Source: Hwangdonia seohaensis
GTDB taxonomy: Bacteria; Bacteroidota; Bacteroidia; Flavobacteriales; Flavobacteriaceae
Assembly (NCBI RefSeq): GCF_031932625.1
Contig: NZ_JAVSCK010000003.1
Location: 496,001-560,000 of the forward strand
DNA: 64,000 bases
Reading direction: 5' to 3'
The notes below the pieces were generated by a model. That model was not told the origin of the DNA. It made no database searches and worked only from the letters and a program-made list of their open reading frames with translations. The translations under genes were made by a program, and so were the position numbers. This document shows positions 17,331 through 25,707 of the stretch, piece after piece (the stretch's first letter is position 1; the number at the start of each line of letters is the position of its first letter).

Positions 17331-19733
17331 CTATTCATATTTTATGGCATTTACGGGGTCTGAATTTGCAGCTAAATAAGCTTGAGAGCTTACGGTAATT
17401 AAGGCTATAATTAATGCTAAAAATGTTGCAAAAAAGTAGGGTAGTAACGGCATATCAATTTGATATGAGAAGTTTGTTAACCAATTTTTTGCTAGCAAAT
17501 AGGTAATAGGCCATGCGAAAATATTAGCAATAAGAACAAGTTTTATAAAATCTTTGGTAAGCATTTGCATAATCTGCGGCACCGAAGCCCCTAAAACTTT
17601 ACGAATGCCAATTTCTTTGGTGCGTTGTTCGGCAGTATAAGATGCTAAGCCATATAAACCCATTGCCGAAATAATTATGGCTAGAATAGTTAAAAACAAA
17701 AACATGGTTCCAAAATTCTCTTGCTGTCTTAATAATGCACCAAATTTTTGATCTAAAAAAGTATACCTAAAGGGATGCGAAGGTTCTAATTTGTTCCACT
17801 CATTTTCAATATAATCTATGGTGGCATTCATATCATTTTTTGCGATTTTAAAAGACGCAAACCATACATTATTTGTAATAGCCAATACCATTGGGCGAAT
17901 AGGTTGGTTAAACCCTTCAATATGAAAATCTTTAACAATGCCAATAACATTTCCGTATTCAGCTGTTCCGTCCAAATTCATATTCCCGATACGACGTCCT
18001 ACGGCATTTTCAATATTAAAACTTTTAACGGCGGTTTCATTTAAGATGTAGTATGGCACAGAATCAGATTCTTTTTCTCTATCAAATTTTCGTCCTTCTA
18101 ATAATTCTACACCTAACGTTTTAAAATAATCATAGTCAACTTCCATATTCCACAACGGTAATTGTTCTTCACTTCCTTCTAAAGCAAATTGATTTTGATT
18201 AGGTGTGTCTCCGGGATAATATGATGCTCTTGTAACGCTTAGAACATTACTGTTCTTTAGAAAGACATCTTTATAGTTTCTAAAGTTTTCAGTCATAGCA
18301 TCAGTTTGAATTGGAACAACAATGACTTGATCGCCTTTAAAACCAATGTCCTTATTATGTAAAAATGAAATTTGTTTAAATATAATTATCATCCCAATAA
18401 TTAAAATAGTGGATGCTGTAAATTGAGTAATTACAAGCACTTTTCTTAATAATGCACCACCTTTGGTTTTTGTAAGATCGCCTTTTAATACGGCAATGGG
18501 TTGAAATGCCGATAAGAAGAATGCTGGATAACTTCCTGCAAATAAACCATAAACTAAAGTTACTAAAAGTGCAAATAAAATGGTTTTACCAATATATTCA
18601 TTAAAGAGTGTAATATTGGTTTCCATGATATTGTTAAAACCCGGAAGAAATAACTCAACCAAAATAAAGGCTAAAAATAGTGCTATAAAACTTTGGATAA
18701 CGGACTCTGTTAAAAACTGAATAATTAACATTTTTCTTGATGCACCCGTTACCTTTCTCACGCCAACTTCTTTGGCGCGTTTACCAGATCTGGCAGTAGA
18801 CAAGTTCATAAAGTTTATTCCGGCAATTAGAATGACCAATAAAGCAATGCCAATAAAAACATAAATGTAAATAATGTTCCCGTTTTGTTGAATTTCCCAA
18901 TCTTTTTGGGAGTATAAATGAATGTCTTTTAAAGGCATCAATTGATATTCAAAAGCATTGCCTTGGGCCATAAATTCCTCTACGGTAATTTTCATAAATT
19001 GCTCAACATCGGGCTCTATTTTCTTCATAAAGTTACGCCTCATTTCGGTTTGAAACGCATTAAAATTTGCACCTTCCTTAAGTTTTACATAAGTATAGTT
19101 ATTATTACTCATCCAAACATTGCGGATGGTATTTTGAGCCATAAACATATTAAACTGAAAATGGGCATGCCCTTGGGGTTCTTTTACAATACCTCTAACA
19201 ATAAAATCCCTTCTATTGTCGTAATTAACTACTTCACCCAAAGGGTTTTTGTCGCCAAATAATTTACGAGCACTTTCTTCTGTTAATACAATAGCGTTTT
19301 CTTCTTTAAGAGCTGTGTCCGGACTACCGTGAACAAATTCATAATTAAAAACCTTAAAAAAGGTACTATCGGCTTCAACGCCATTTTGAATGTATACCTT
19401 AGTTTGCTCATGGCGCATTAAAATTTCTTGATTTATGGTATGTATCCTTGTGGCATTTTCTACATCTGTAAATTCAGTTCTTAAAGCATTTGCCATCGGG
19501 CTTGGAGATACCGGAGCGTCCATTTTTTGTCCCATCAAATCGGCTTTTATGCCTGTGCGGTAAATGCGCTCGTAGCCATCCCAATGTTTTTCATAACTCG
19601 TTTCGTCTTTAATAAATAAGAACACAAGAATAGTTACCGTAAGCCCCAATGCTAACCCAAGAATGTTAATTAGGGCATAAATTCTATTTTTATTTAAGCT
19701 TCTAAAAGCAACTTTTATATAATTTTTAAGCAT
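17331..19733 (-). CDS. ABC transporter permease, FtsX/MacB type (800 residues)
   Basis: An 800-residue inner-membrane permease made of two MacB-like repeats. Each repeat starts with a transmembrane segment (NILGLALGLTVTILVFLFI at about 24-42; LVITQFTASTILIIGMIIIF near 430) followed by a periplasmic domain and three C-terminal helices with the FtsX motif (AKEVGVRKVTGASRKMLIIQF; TKEIGIRKVLGASVPQIMQML). This duplicated form is common in Bacteroidota. With the ATPase at 19752 and the HlyD adaptor at 20458 it forms a MacAB-like exporter whose substrate is unknown; antimicrobial peptides or lipoproteins are typical for the class. Confidence 0.88.
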   Translation of the reverse strand: MLKNYIKVAFRSLNKNRIYALINILGLALGLTVTILVFLFIKDETSYEKHWDGYERIYRTGIKADLMGQKMDAPVSPSPMANALRTEFTDVENATRIHTINQEILMRHEQTKVYIQNGVEADSTFFKVFNYEFVHGSPDTALKEENAIVLTEESARKLFGDKNPLGEVVNYDNRRDFIVRGIVKEPQGHAHFQFNMFMAQNTIRNVWMSNNNYTYVKLKEGANFNAFQTEMRRNFMKKIEPDVEQFMKITVEEFMAQGNAFEYQLMPLKDIHLYSQKDWEIQQNGNIIYIYVFIGIALLVILIAGINFMNLSTARSGKRAKEVGVRKVTGASRKMLIIQFLTESVIQSFIALFLAFILVELFLPGFNNIMETNITLFNEYIGKTILFALLVTLVYGLFAGSYPAFFLSAFQPIAVLKGDLTKTKGGALLRKVLVITQFTASTILIIGMIIIFKQISFLHNKDIGFKGDQVIVVPIQTDAMTENFRNYKDVFLKNSNVLSVTRASYYPGDTPNQNQFALEGSEEQLPLWNMEVDYDYFKTLGVELLEGRKFDREKESDSVPYYILNETAVKSFNIENAVGRRIGNMNLDGTAEYGNVIGIVKDFHIEGFNQPIRPMVLAITNNVWFASFKIAKNDMNATIDYIENEWNKLEPSHPFRYTFLDQKFGALLRQQENFGTMFLFLTILAIIISAMGLYGLASYTAEQRTKEIGIRKVLGASVPQIMQMLTKDFIKLVLIANIFAWPITYLLAKNWLTNFSYQIDMPLLPYFFATFLALIIALITVSSQAYLAANSDPVNAIKYE

Positions 19734-19751
19734 GATTTTTTTATTTTAAAA

Positions 19752-20447
19752 TTATATAACAGCCTGTGTGAGCTTGCTTTTATTTTCAGATACAATCTGC
19801 CCATCGAGTAAATTGATTATGCGCTCGGAATAACTAGCATCATGAGGCGAGTGTGTTACCATTACTATGGTTGTTCCGGCTTCGTGCAATTCGCATAATA
19901 ACTCCATAACTTCGTTACCGTGCGAGCTGTCTAAATTCCCAGTTGGCTCATCGGCTAAAATTAGTGGTGGTCTTGTAATTAAAGCCCTGGCAACGGCAAC
20001 ACGTTGTTGCTGACCGCCAGATAATTGTTGTGGAAAATGTGATGCTCTGTGCGAAATCCCGATTTTTTCTATCAACGCATTTACTCTTTGTTTGCGCTCT
20101 GATGCTGGTACTTTATTATAAAGTAAAGGAAGTTCTATGTTTTCAAAAACGGTTAATTCATCGATTAGATTAAAGTTTTGAAAGATGAAACCAATATTTT
20201 TTTTACGAATATTTGAACGTCCTTTTTCGTTCAAATGAGAAACTTCTTCGCCTAAAAATTGGTAACTGCCGCTTTCTGGCTTATCAAGTAATCCTAAAAT
20301 ATTTAAAAGTGTAGACTTGCCACAACCCGATGGCCCCATAACGGAAACAAATTCGCCCTTTTTTATTTCGAATGAGACTTCATTTAATGCCGTAGATTCT
20401 ATTTCGTCCGTTCGGTAAACTTTGGTTAATTGATTTAGTTTGATCAT
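19752..20447 (-). CDS. ABC transporter ATPase, MacB-ATPase/LolD type
   Basis: A 231-residue ATPase if started at the ATG at 20447 (MIKLNQLTKVYRTDEIES). A longer frame reaches 20522 but would overlap the adaptor gene and adds a non-homologous leader, so it is rejected. Walker A (GPSGCGKSTLLN), Q-loop (FIFQNFNLIDELTVFENIELPL), signature (LSGGQQQRVAVARAL), Walker B (LILADEPTGNLD) and H-loop (VTHSPHDASYSERII) are intact. It powers the adjacent 800-residue permease. The gene follows the adaptor gene by 10 bases. Confidence 0.88.
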   Translation of the reverse strand: MIKLNQLTKVYRTDEIESTALNEVSFEIKKGEFVSVMGPSGCGKSTLLNILGLLDKPESGSYQFLGEEVSHLNEKGRSNIRKKNIGFIFQNFNLIDELTVFENIELPLLYNKVPASERKQRVNALIEKIGISHRASHFPQQLSGGQQQRVAVARALITRPPLILADEPTGNLDSSHGNEVMELLCELHEAGTTIVMVTHSPHDASYSERIINLLDGQIVSENKSKLTQAVI

Positions 20448-20457
20448 GATTTTTGAT

Positions 20458-21717
20458 TTAATTGATTTTGATTGATTCATAATTTTTGAAGTCGTCATAA
20501 GATGATGAAATAAATTCATCACCTACACTTAGTCCTTCCAATACTTGATAATAACTTGGGTTTTGGCTGCCTAATTTTATATAGCGTTTTGTGGCTCCTC
20601 CTTTGCCATTAAGCACATAAACATATTGTCCGCCAGAAGATTGAAAATAACTTCCTCTAGGAATCATAATGGATTTTTGTGCTTTGGATAATTCCAATCT
20701 TACTTGAAGTGATTGCCCAATAGTAATGGCTTTTGGTGGCGTATTTACAAAAATCAATTCAATTTCAAAACGTCTGTTCGCAACTTCGGGAAGCACTTTT
20801 TTTACTTTCAAATCTATTAGTTCGCCATCAAACGAAAAACGCGCTAATTGCCCCGGTTTTACAGTGCTCAAGTAGTACTCGTCTACTTGCCCTTTTACTT
20901 TAAATCCGGACTGAACATCTATTTTTGCAACCGTTTGGTTCCTTCCATAAGATTCGCCAATTACCGGGTCGAATGATGATAACATACCAGTCACCGGTGC
21001 GCGAACCAGCATTTTATCAATATTGTCGTGTATCATTTCTAAATTGCGTTGCATCATCGCAATAGATTGATTAATTTGCTGAATTTGAACTTTATTATCC
21101 GCTCTGCTTTTTTTAACATTACTGGCCACCAAATTGCGTTTGTTTTTTAAATATTTATACGATTCTTTTCTATCGATAAAATCATTTTTTGCAACAATGT
21201 CTTTTTGATACAAAATAGAATCTACTTTGTAATTGCGCTCAATATCTGCTAAATTATTTTCGCTATCAATAAGCGATTCTGTTAAAACACGTTGATCTTT
21301 TTCAAGTGATAATTTTAAATTTCTAAGATTGTTTATTTGCTCTACAATAGCCGTTTCCTGATTCATGTAACCAAGCGTAACCGAAGGATTGCTTAAGCGC
21401 AATAAAGGTGTTCCTTTATCAACTGCAATACCATCTTCAATAAATATTTCCTCTACAGTGCCACCTTCCAAAGTGTTTACCAAAACCAAATTAATGGGCT
21501 CTACATCGGCATCAATTAAAATCATATCTTGAAAATCACCTTCGATAACTTTTTTTACAGAAATTTTTGAAGCATCTACTTTATACGTTTTTTTATTAAT
21601 GGCTTTAAACCCGAAAAAGACTAGAATTAAAAATACAGCTATACCTGCGATATACAGCCTTTTTGTATGATTCCATCTCTTTTTTTCGACTCTTTTGTCC
21701 ATACCAATTTGTTTCAT
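20458..21717 (-). CDS. HlyD/MacA-type periplasmic adaptor
   Basis: A 419-residue membrane-fusion protein. A basic cytoplasmic start is followed by one membrane anchor (about residues 21-38, LYIAGIAVFLILVFFGFKA), a split biotinyl-lipoyl domain (GGTVEEIFIEDGIAVDKGTPLLRL and VRAPVTGMLSSFDPVIGESY), a long coiled coil between them (about 125-240) and a beta-barrel domain (FKVKGQVDEYYLSTVKPGQLARF). It links the inner-membrane ABC pump to an outer-membrane channel. No TolC-like gene is in the window. It heads an operon with the ATPase and permease genes, divergent from a sigma-54 regulator gene. Confidence 0.88.
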   Translation of the reverse strand: MKQIGMDKRVEKKRWNHTKRLYIAGIAVFLILVFFGFKAINKKTYKVDASKISVKKVIEGDFQDMILIDADVEPINLVLVNTLEGGTVEEIFIEDGIAVDKGTPLLRLSNPSVTLGYMNQETAIVEQINNLRNLKLSLEKDQRVLTESLIDSENNLADIERNYKVDSILYQKDIVAKNDFIDRKESYKYLKNKRNLVASNVKKSRADNKVQIQQINQSIAMMQRNLEMIHDNIDKMLVRAPVTGMLSSFDPVIGESYGRNQTVAKIDVQSGFKVKGQVDEYYLSTVKPGQLARFSFDGELIDLKVKKVLPEVANRRFEIELIFVNTPPKAITIGQSLQVRLELSKAQKSIMIPRGSYFQSSGGQYVYVLNGKGGATKRYIKLGSQNPSYYQVLEGLSVGDEFISSSYDDFKNYESIKIN

Positions 21718-21727
21718 AACTTATAAA

Positions 21728-21793
21728 TTAAATCAGAATTGAAAATGCTAAGTCTATTATTAATACAACGATTTCTATAAATAAGGCTATCAT
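21728..21793 (-). CDS. Candidate 21-residue membrane micropeptide
   Basis: A 22-codon ORF (ATG at 21793, TAA at 21728-21730) directly upstream of the adaptor gene, separated from it by 10 bases. The peptide begins MIALFIEIVV and is almost all hydrophobic, with only one Glu and one Asp inside the helix, which would span the membrane once. It lies within the predicted leader of the efflux operon, downstream of a sigma-54-like promoter. It could be a pump accessory subunit or a regulatory leader peptide. In AT-rich DNA such an ORF can also arise by chance. Confidence 0.35.
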   Translation of the reverse strand: MIALFIEIVVLIIDLAFSILI

Positions 21794-21884
21794 GATTTAT
21801 TGGGTTTTAAAGTTGTTAGTCATTATGATTTTTAAAATTTTCATAACAGATTCGTTTTTTGATTGATGAATTTTGAATTGATAT

Positions 21885-21902
21885 ATTCAATCCTAATGCC
21901 AA
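21885..21902 (-). promoter_or_regulatory. Sigma-54-like promoter of the efflux operon
   Basis: Read on the minus strand, TTGGCAT (-24) and TTGAAT (-12) are spaced as in the sigma-54 consensus TGGCAC-N5-TTGC. The -12 element has A instead of the usual C, so this is a weak match. The expected start of transcription is near 21873, upstream of the micropeptide ORF and the adaptor gene. It is backed by the neighbouring sigma-54 activator gene and by the paired palindromes about 60-115 bases upstream. Confidence 0.4.
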
Positions 21903-21963
21903 ATATTTTTTTAATGCAAATAACTGATAATCAATTAGTTAATTTTTTATACTTCACTTTAAG

Positions 21964-22001
21964 TGTTCATTTTCGAACATTTAATTGTTCGTTATTGAAC
22001 A
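21964..22001. promoter_or_regulatory. Two tandem TGTTC-N6-GAACA palindromes, likely regulator sites
   Basis: Copy 1 is TGTTC-ATTTTC-GAACA (21964-21979) and copy 2 is TGTTC-GTTATT-GAACA (21986-22001). Centres are 22 bp apart, about two helical turns, so two dimers would sit on one face of the DNA. Both copies lie between the divergent efflux operon and the sigma-54 regulator gene. Copy 2 also falls between a possible -33 box (ATTG, 21984-21987) and -7-like box (TACATTAG, 22007-22014) of the regulator gene, which suggests autoregulation. Confidence 0.65.
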
Positions 22002-22038
22002 TTTTGTACATTAGTAAAAATCTTATTGAAAGTTTAAA

Positions 22039-23421
22039 ATGACAAAAAATATAGCAACTATTTTAATTATTGATGATGATGAAGATGTATTGCTCTCTGC
22101 CAAATTATTGTTGAAAAAACATTATACCAATATAATTATTCGTAATAATCCTAAGGAAATCAATCAAATACTTTCTAAAGAACACATCGATGTCATTGTG
22201 TTGGATATGAATTACAGAATAGGTTTTAATGATGGAAAAGAGGGCATGTATTGGCTAAAACATATCGTGGGTATTAAGCCGGAAATGGTTGTTGTTTTAA
22301 TGACGGCTTATGGGGAAGTTGAATTAGCTGTTGATGCCATTAAAAATGGAGCATTCGATTTTATATTAAAACCATGGACCAACGAAAAGTTTTTGGCAAC
22401 CATTCATGCCGGTTTAGAGTTAAGTAAATCCAATCAGAAAGTGTCAATTTTAAAGCATACCAATAAAACGTTATTAAAAAATGATGCCAAAAAATTTGGG
22501 CCCATCATAGGCAAATCTTCAGCAATGATGAAAGTTTTGGATGTTATTGAAAAAGTAAGCCATACCGATGCCCATGTTCTAATATTAGGCGAAAATGGTA
22601 CAGGAAAACAGCATTTGGCAAGAGAAATACACCGACAATCTTCAAATAATGAAGGCTCATTTATTCATGTAGATTTAGGGGCTTTATCCGAATCTCTTTT
22701 TGAAAGCGAGCTATTTGGGCATAAAAAAGGAGCATTTACAGATGCCTTAGAAGATAAACCCGGACGTTTTGAAATGGCAGAAAACGGGACTCTCTTTTTG
22801 GATGAAATAGGGAATCTCCCTTATAATTTACAATCAAAATTATTAACAGTATTACAGGATAAGAAAGTATCGAGATTGGGTGAAGGCATAGAAAGACCCT
22901 TTAATGCAAGATTGTTATTTGCTACCAATGCACCACTACATCAGTGGGTTTTAGAAGGTAAATTTAGACAGGATTTATTATTCAGAATAAATACGGTTGA
23001 GATTGAAATTCCACCATTGCGAAAAAGACCAGAAGATATTTCAGAATTTGTTAGTTATTATTTAAAAGTGTTTAAGGAAAAATATCATAAATCGCATTTA
23101 ACAATTACTGACGAAGCACTAAATACACTTAAATCGCATAAATGGCCCGGAAATATTCGAGAAATTCAGCACACTATCGAGCGAGGTGTAATCATGTCTG
23201 ATGATGATGTAATAACACCTTCAGATTTTAATTTGAGTGCTATTGATACAAATAAAATGACTGATATCGCTGTTTATGATAATTTGAATTTACAAGACAT
23301 TGAAAAGTTGCTCGTGCAAAAAGCAATGCATAAACATGAAGGGAATATATCCAAGGCCGCTAAAGAATTAGGGTTAACCAGAGCTGCACTTTATAGACGA
23401 TTGGAAAAGTTTAATTTGTAA
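22039..23421 (+). CDS. Sigma-54-dependent response regulator (NtrC class)
   Basis: A 460-residue regulator with three parts: receiver (about 1-125; acidic IIDDDED, phospho-Asp in IVLDMNY, Lys in LKPW), AAA+ domain (about 155-385; Walker A GENGTGKQ near 184, Walker B LFLDEIG) and a C-terminal Fis-type HTH (NISKAAKELGLTRAALYRRLEKF). The sigma-54 contact loop reads GAFTDA instead of GAFTGA, which I recall as common in Bacteroidota. It is followed 9 bases later by its histidine kinase gene and is divergent from an ABC efflux operon, its probable target. Confidence 0.9.
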   Translation: MTKNIATILIIDDDEDVLLSAKLLLKKHYTNIIIRNNPKEINQILSKEHIDVIVLDMNYRIGFNDGKEGMYWLKHIVGIKPEMVVVLMTAYGEVELAVDAIKNGAFDFILKPWTNEKFLATIHAGLELSKSNQKVSILKHTNKTLLKNDAKKFGPIIGKSSAMMKVLDVIEKVSHTDAHVLILGENGTGKQHLAREIHRQSSNNEGSFIHVDLGALSESLFESELFGHKKGAFTDALEDKPGRFEMAENGTLFLDEIGNLPYNLQSKLLTVLQDKKVSRLGEGIERPFNARLLFATNAPLHQWVLEGKFRQDLLFRINTVEIEIPPLRKRPEDISEFVSYYLKVFKEKYHKSHLTITDEALNTLKSHKWPGNIREIQHTIERGVIMSDDDVITPSDFNLSAIDTNKMTDIAVYDNLNLQDIEKLLVQKAMHKHEGNISKAAKELGLTRAALYRRLEKFNL

Positions 23422-23430
23422 TATTTTAGT

Positions 23431-24807
23431 ATGATTAAACGATTTACACTTCAAGTTGTTATTCGCATTTTAGTAATTTTATTACTGTGTGTTTTGTTTT
23501 CGTTTTTTTTAATTAAGAGTTTTTGGTTTAGTACATGCGGTGTAGGTTTGTTAATTGTTTTACAGGTTTTTTTATTGATAAAGTATGTTAACAATACAAA
23601 TTATTCGCTTGTAAAGTTTTTGTATGCTTTAAAAAACGAAGACTATTCGGTGTATTTTTCACCTTCAAAAAAAGGCGATTCGTTTGCCAAGGTTTTTGAT
23701 GATTTTAACTTGATAATTAAAATTTTCAAGCAGAATAAAATTGAAAAAGAAGCCCAGTACAAATACTTCAAATACATATTAGAGCATGTAAATCTTGGGA
23801 TTATTTCAATTAAAAAAGAAGATTTGCATCAACAGCAATCAAGTGAAGAAATCTTATTTCTGAATAAAGCGGCTAGTAACATACTTAAATTACCCAAACA
23901 CAAATACTGGCATCGGTTGGCAAATCAAGTGCCCTGGTTGGTTTCTGAAATTAAAAAAATTGCCAATGGCGGAAAGGTTTTAGTAGATTTTGGAGGCGAA
24001 GATGAAATAAAGCAGTTATCATTAGAAGTGGTAGAAATACAATTGCTTAAAGAAGATTATTTAATAATTACATTTCAAGACATTCGATCGGAAATTGAAC
24101 AAAAAGAAATTGAAGCATGGCATAATGTAATTCGAATTTTAGCCCATGAAATGCTTAATTCTTTCACGCCAGTTAGCTCTTTAGCTTCTACCATGAAATC
24201 TATTACTGAAGACGAAAACGGAAAACTTATAAATATAGGCAAGCTTGATAAAGAGGATATTTTGGATATTAATATGGCGGCCGCCACTATTAAAAAGCGC
24301 TCGGATGGATTATTGGCATTTGTAAAAGATTATCGTACAATTTCAAACATTCCAGTGCCTCAATTGCATAAAATTAATGTGAAAAGTTTTTTAGCCGGCA
24401 TTCAATTATTTATGAAACCATTGATAGACGAAGCAAATATTAATTTATCTGTACAGCCAATGCCTGCAAATGCGACGATTTTTGCAGACACAAAGTTGAT
24501 TGAACAGGTGTTAATCAATTTAATTAATAATAGTATTCATGCTTTAAACGGTGTTGAAATTCCAATAATAAAATTAAGTTGTGAGGTTAAAACCGATAAA
24601 ACTTTAATTACGGTTTACGATAATGGAAAAGGTATCGAGGAACAGATAATCAACCAGGTTTTTATACCTTTTTACACGACAAAGAAAAATGGATCTGGGA
24701 TTGGTTTAAGCCTTTCAAAAAACATTCTAAAAAAGCATAACGGCAATTTATTAGTTAATTCTGAATCCGGTAAATATACTGTGTTTACCTTAGTTTTTAA
24801 CAGGTAA
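23431..24807 (+). CDS. Sensor histidine kinase paired with the sigma-54 regulator
   Basis: A 458-residue kinase. Two adjacent transmembrane segments (about residues 10-30 and 34-52) leave almost no periplasmic loop, so the stimulus is probably sensed in the membrane or cytoplasm. A PAS-like part (about 110-220) follows. The phospho-acceptor His is in RILAHEMLNSFTPVSSL (about 238), with N-box LINLINNSIHAL, G1 VYDNGKGIEE and G2 GSGIGLSLSKNIL. Such intramembrane-type kinases often respond to cell-envelope stress or antimicrobials. Its last 18 bases overlap the convergent miaA gene. Confidence 0.88.
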   Translation: MIKRFTLQVVIRILVILLLCVLFSFFLIKSFWFSTCGVGLLIVLQVFLLIKYVNNTNYSLVKFLYALKNEDYSVYFSPSKKGDSFAKVFDDFNLIIKIFKQNKIEKEAQYKYFKYILEHVNLGIISIKKEDLHQQQSSEEILFLNKAASNILKLPKHKYWHRLANQVPWLVSEIKKIANGGKVLVDFGGEDEIKQLSLEVVEIQLLKEDYLIITFQDIRSEIEQKEIEAWHNVIRILAHEMLNSFTPVSSLASTMKSITEDENGKLINIGKLDKEDILDINMAAATIKKRSDGLLAFVKDYRTISNIPVPQLHKINVKSFLAGIQLFMKPLIDEANINLSVQPMPANATIFADTKLIEQVLINLINNSIHALNGVEIPIIKLSCEVKTDKTLITVYDNGKGIEEQIINQVFIPFYTTKKNGSGIGLSLSKNILKKHNGNLLVNSESGKYTVFTLVFNR

Positions 24808-25707
24808 TAACTCTTTGTTCAATTGTTTTATAATGTTGTTAACATCCGTTTCATAATCAAACCACAACGTCGTTTCATTTTTTTTAAACCATGTAAGTTG
24901 TCGTTTTGCAAATCGGCGGGTATTTTTTTTAACCTCGGAAATTGCGAAATCCAGAGGCCATTCACCATTTAGGTAATTAAAAAGTTCTTTGTAGCCAACC
25001 GTATTCAAGGCATTTAATGATTGATAAGGCAGCAAGGTTTTAACCTCATGTAATAAACCATTTTCCATCATTATATCAACGCGTTGGTTAATACGGTTGT
25101 AAATAATAGCTCTTTCGGCAGTGAGACCAACTGTAATGGTTTTAAAGTTTCGTTTGCTTTTTCCTTGGTTTAAAAAGGATGAATAAGGTTTACCCGAGCC
25201 CAAACAAATTTCTAAAGCGCGAATTACGCGATGCGGATTTTCAATGGCAATGGTGTTGAATGCTTTGGTGTCAAGTGCCTTTAATTGGTTTTGTAAATAT
25301 TTTAAACCTTTTGTTTCCAAATCGTTGTTTAAACCCTGTCGGATTGTTTTATCAATTGCCGGAAATTCATCCAATCCTTTTGTAACGGCATCAACATACA
25401 AGCCCGAACCACCAACCATAATAACGACTTGTTTGGTTTCAAAAAGCATTTTTAATTTTTTAAGTGCATCTCTTTCAAAAGCGCCAACACTATAATTATC
25501 TTGTATGGATTTATGATGAATAAAGTGGTGTTTGGCCGCTGATAATTCCTCAGTTGAAGGTGCAGCCGTACCAATTTGCATTTCTTTAAAAAACTGCCTC
25601 GAATCTGCCGAAATAATATCCGTATTAAAATACTGAGCGAGTTTAATACTAAGTGCTGTTTTGCCTATTGCCGTTGGACCAACAATTGAAATTAAATAGT
25701 TACTCAT
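24790..25707 (-). CDS. miaA: tRNA dimethylallyltransferase
   Basis: A 305-residue MiaA that transfers a dimethylallyl group to A37 of tRNAs reading codons that start with U. The P-loop GPTAIGKTALSIKLA and the stretch ISADSRQFFKEMQIGTAAPS are at the N-terminus, with VGGSGLYVDAVTKGLDEFP and TRRFAKRQLTWFKK further on. Length is normal. The gene overlaps the upstream K+ channel gene by 8 bases and converges with the kinase gene by 18 bases. Confidence 0.94.
   Translation of the reverse strand: MSNYLISIVGPTAIGKTALSIKLAQYFNTDIISADSRQFFKEMQIGTAAPSTEELSAAKHHFIHHKSIQDNYSVGAFERDALKKLKMLFETKQVVIMVGGSGLYVDAVTKGLDEFPAIDKTIRQGLNNDLETKGLKYLQNQLKALDTKAFNTIAIENPHRVIRALEICLGSGKPYSSFLNQGKSKRNFKTITVGLTAERAIIYNRINQRVDIMMENGLLHEVKTLLPYQSLNALNTVGYKELFNYLNGEWPLDFAISEVKKNTRRFAKRQLTWFKKNETTLWFDYETDVNNIIKQLNKELLPVKN

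Noticed and set aside
19752..20522. Longer start of the ABC ATPase gene at 20522
   Set aside because: The extra 25 residues have no family similarity and overlap the adaptor gene; the ATG at 20447 matches the family start.
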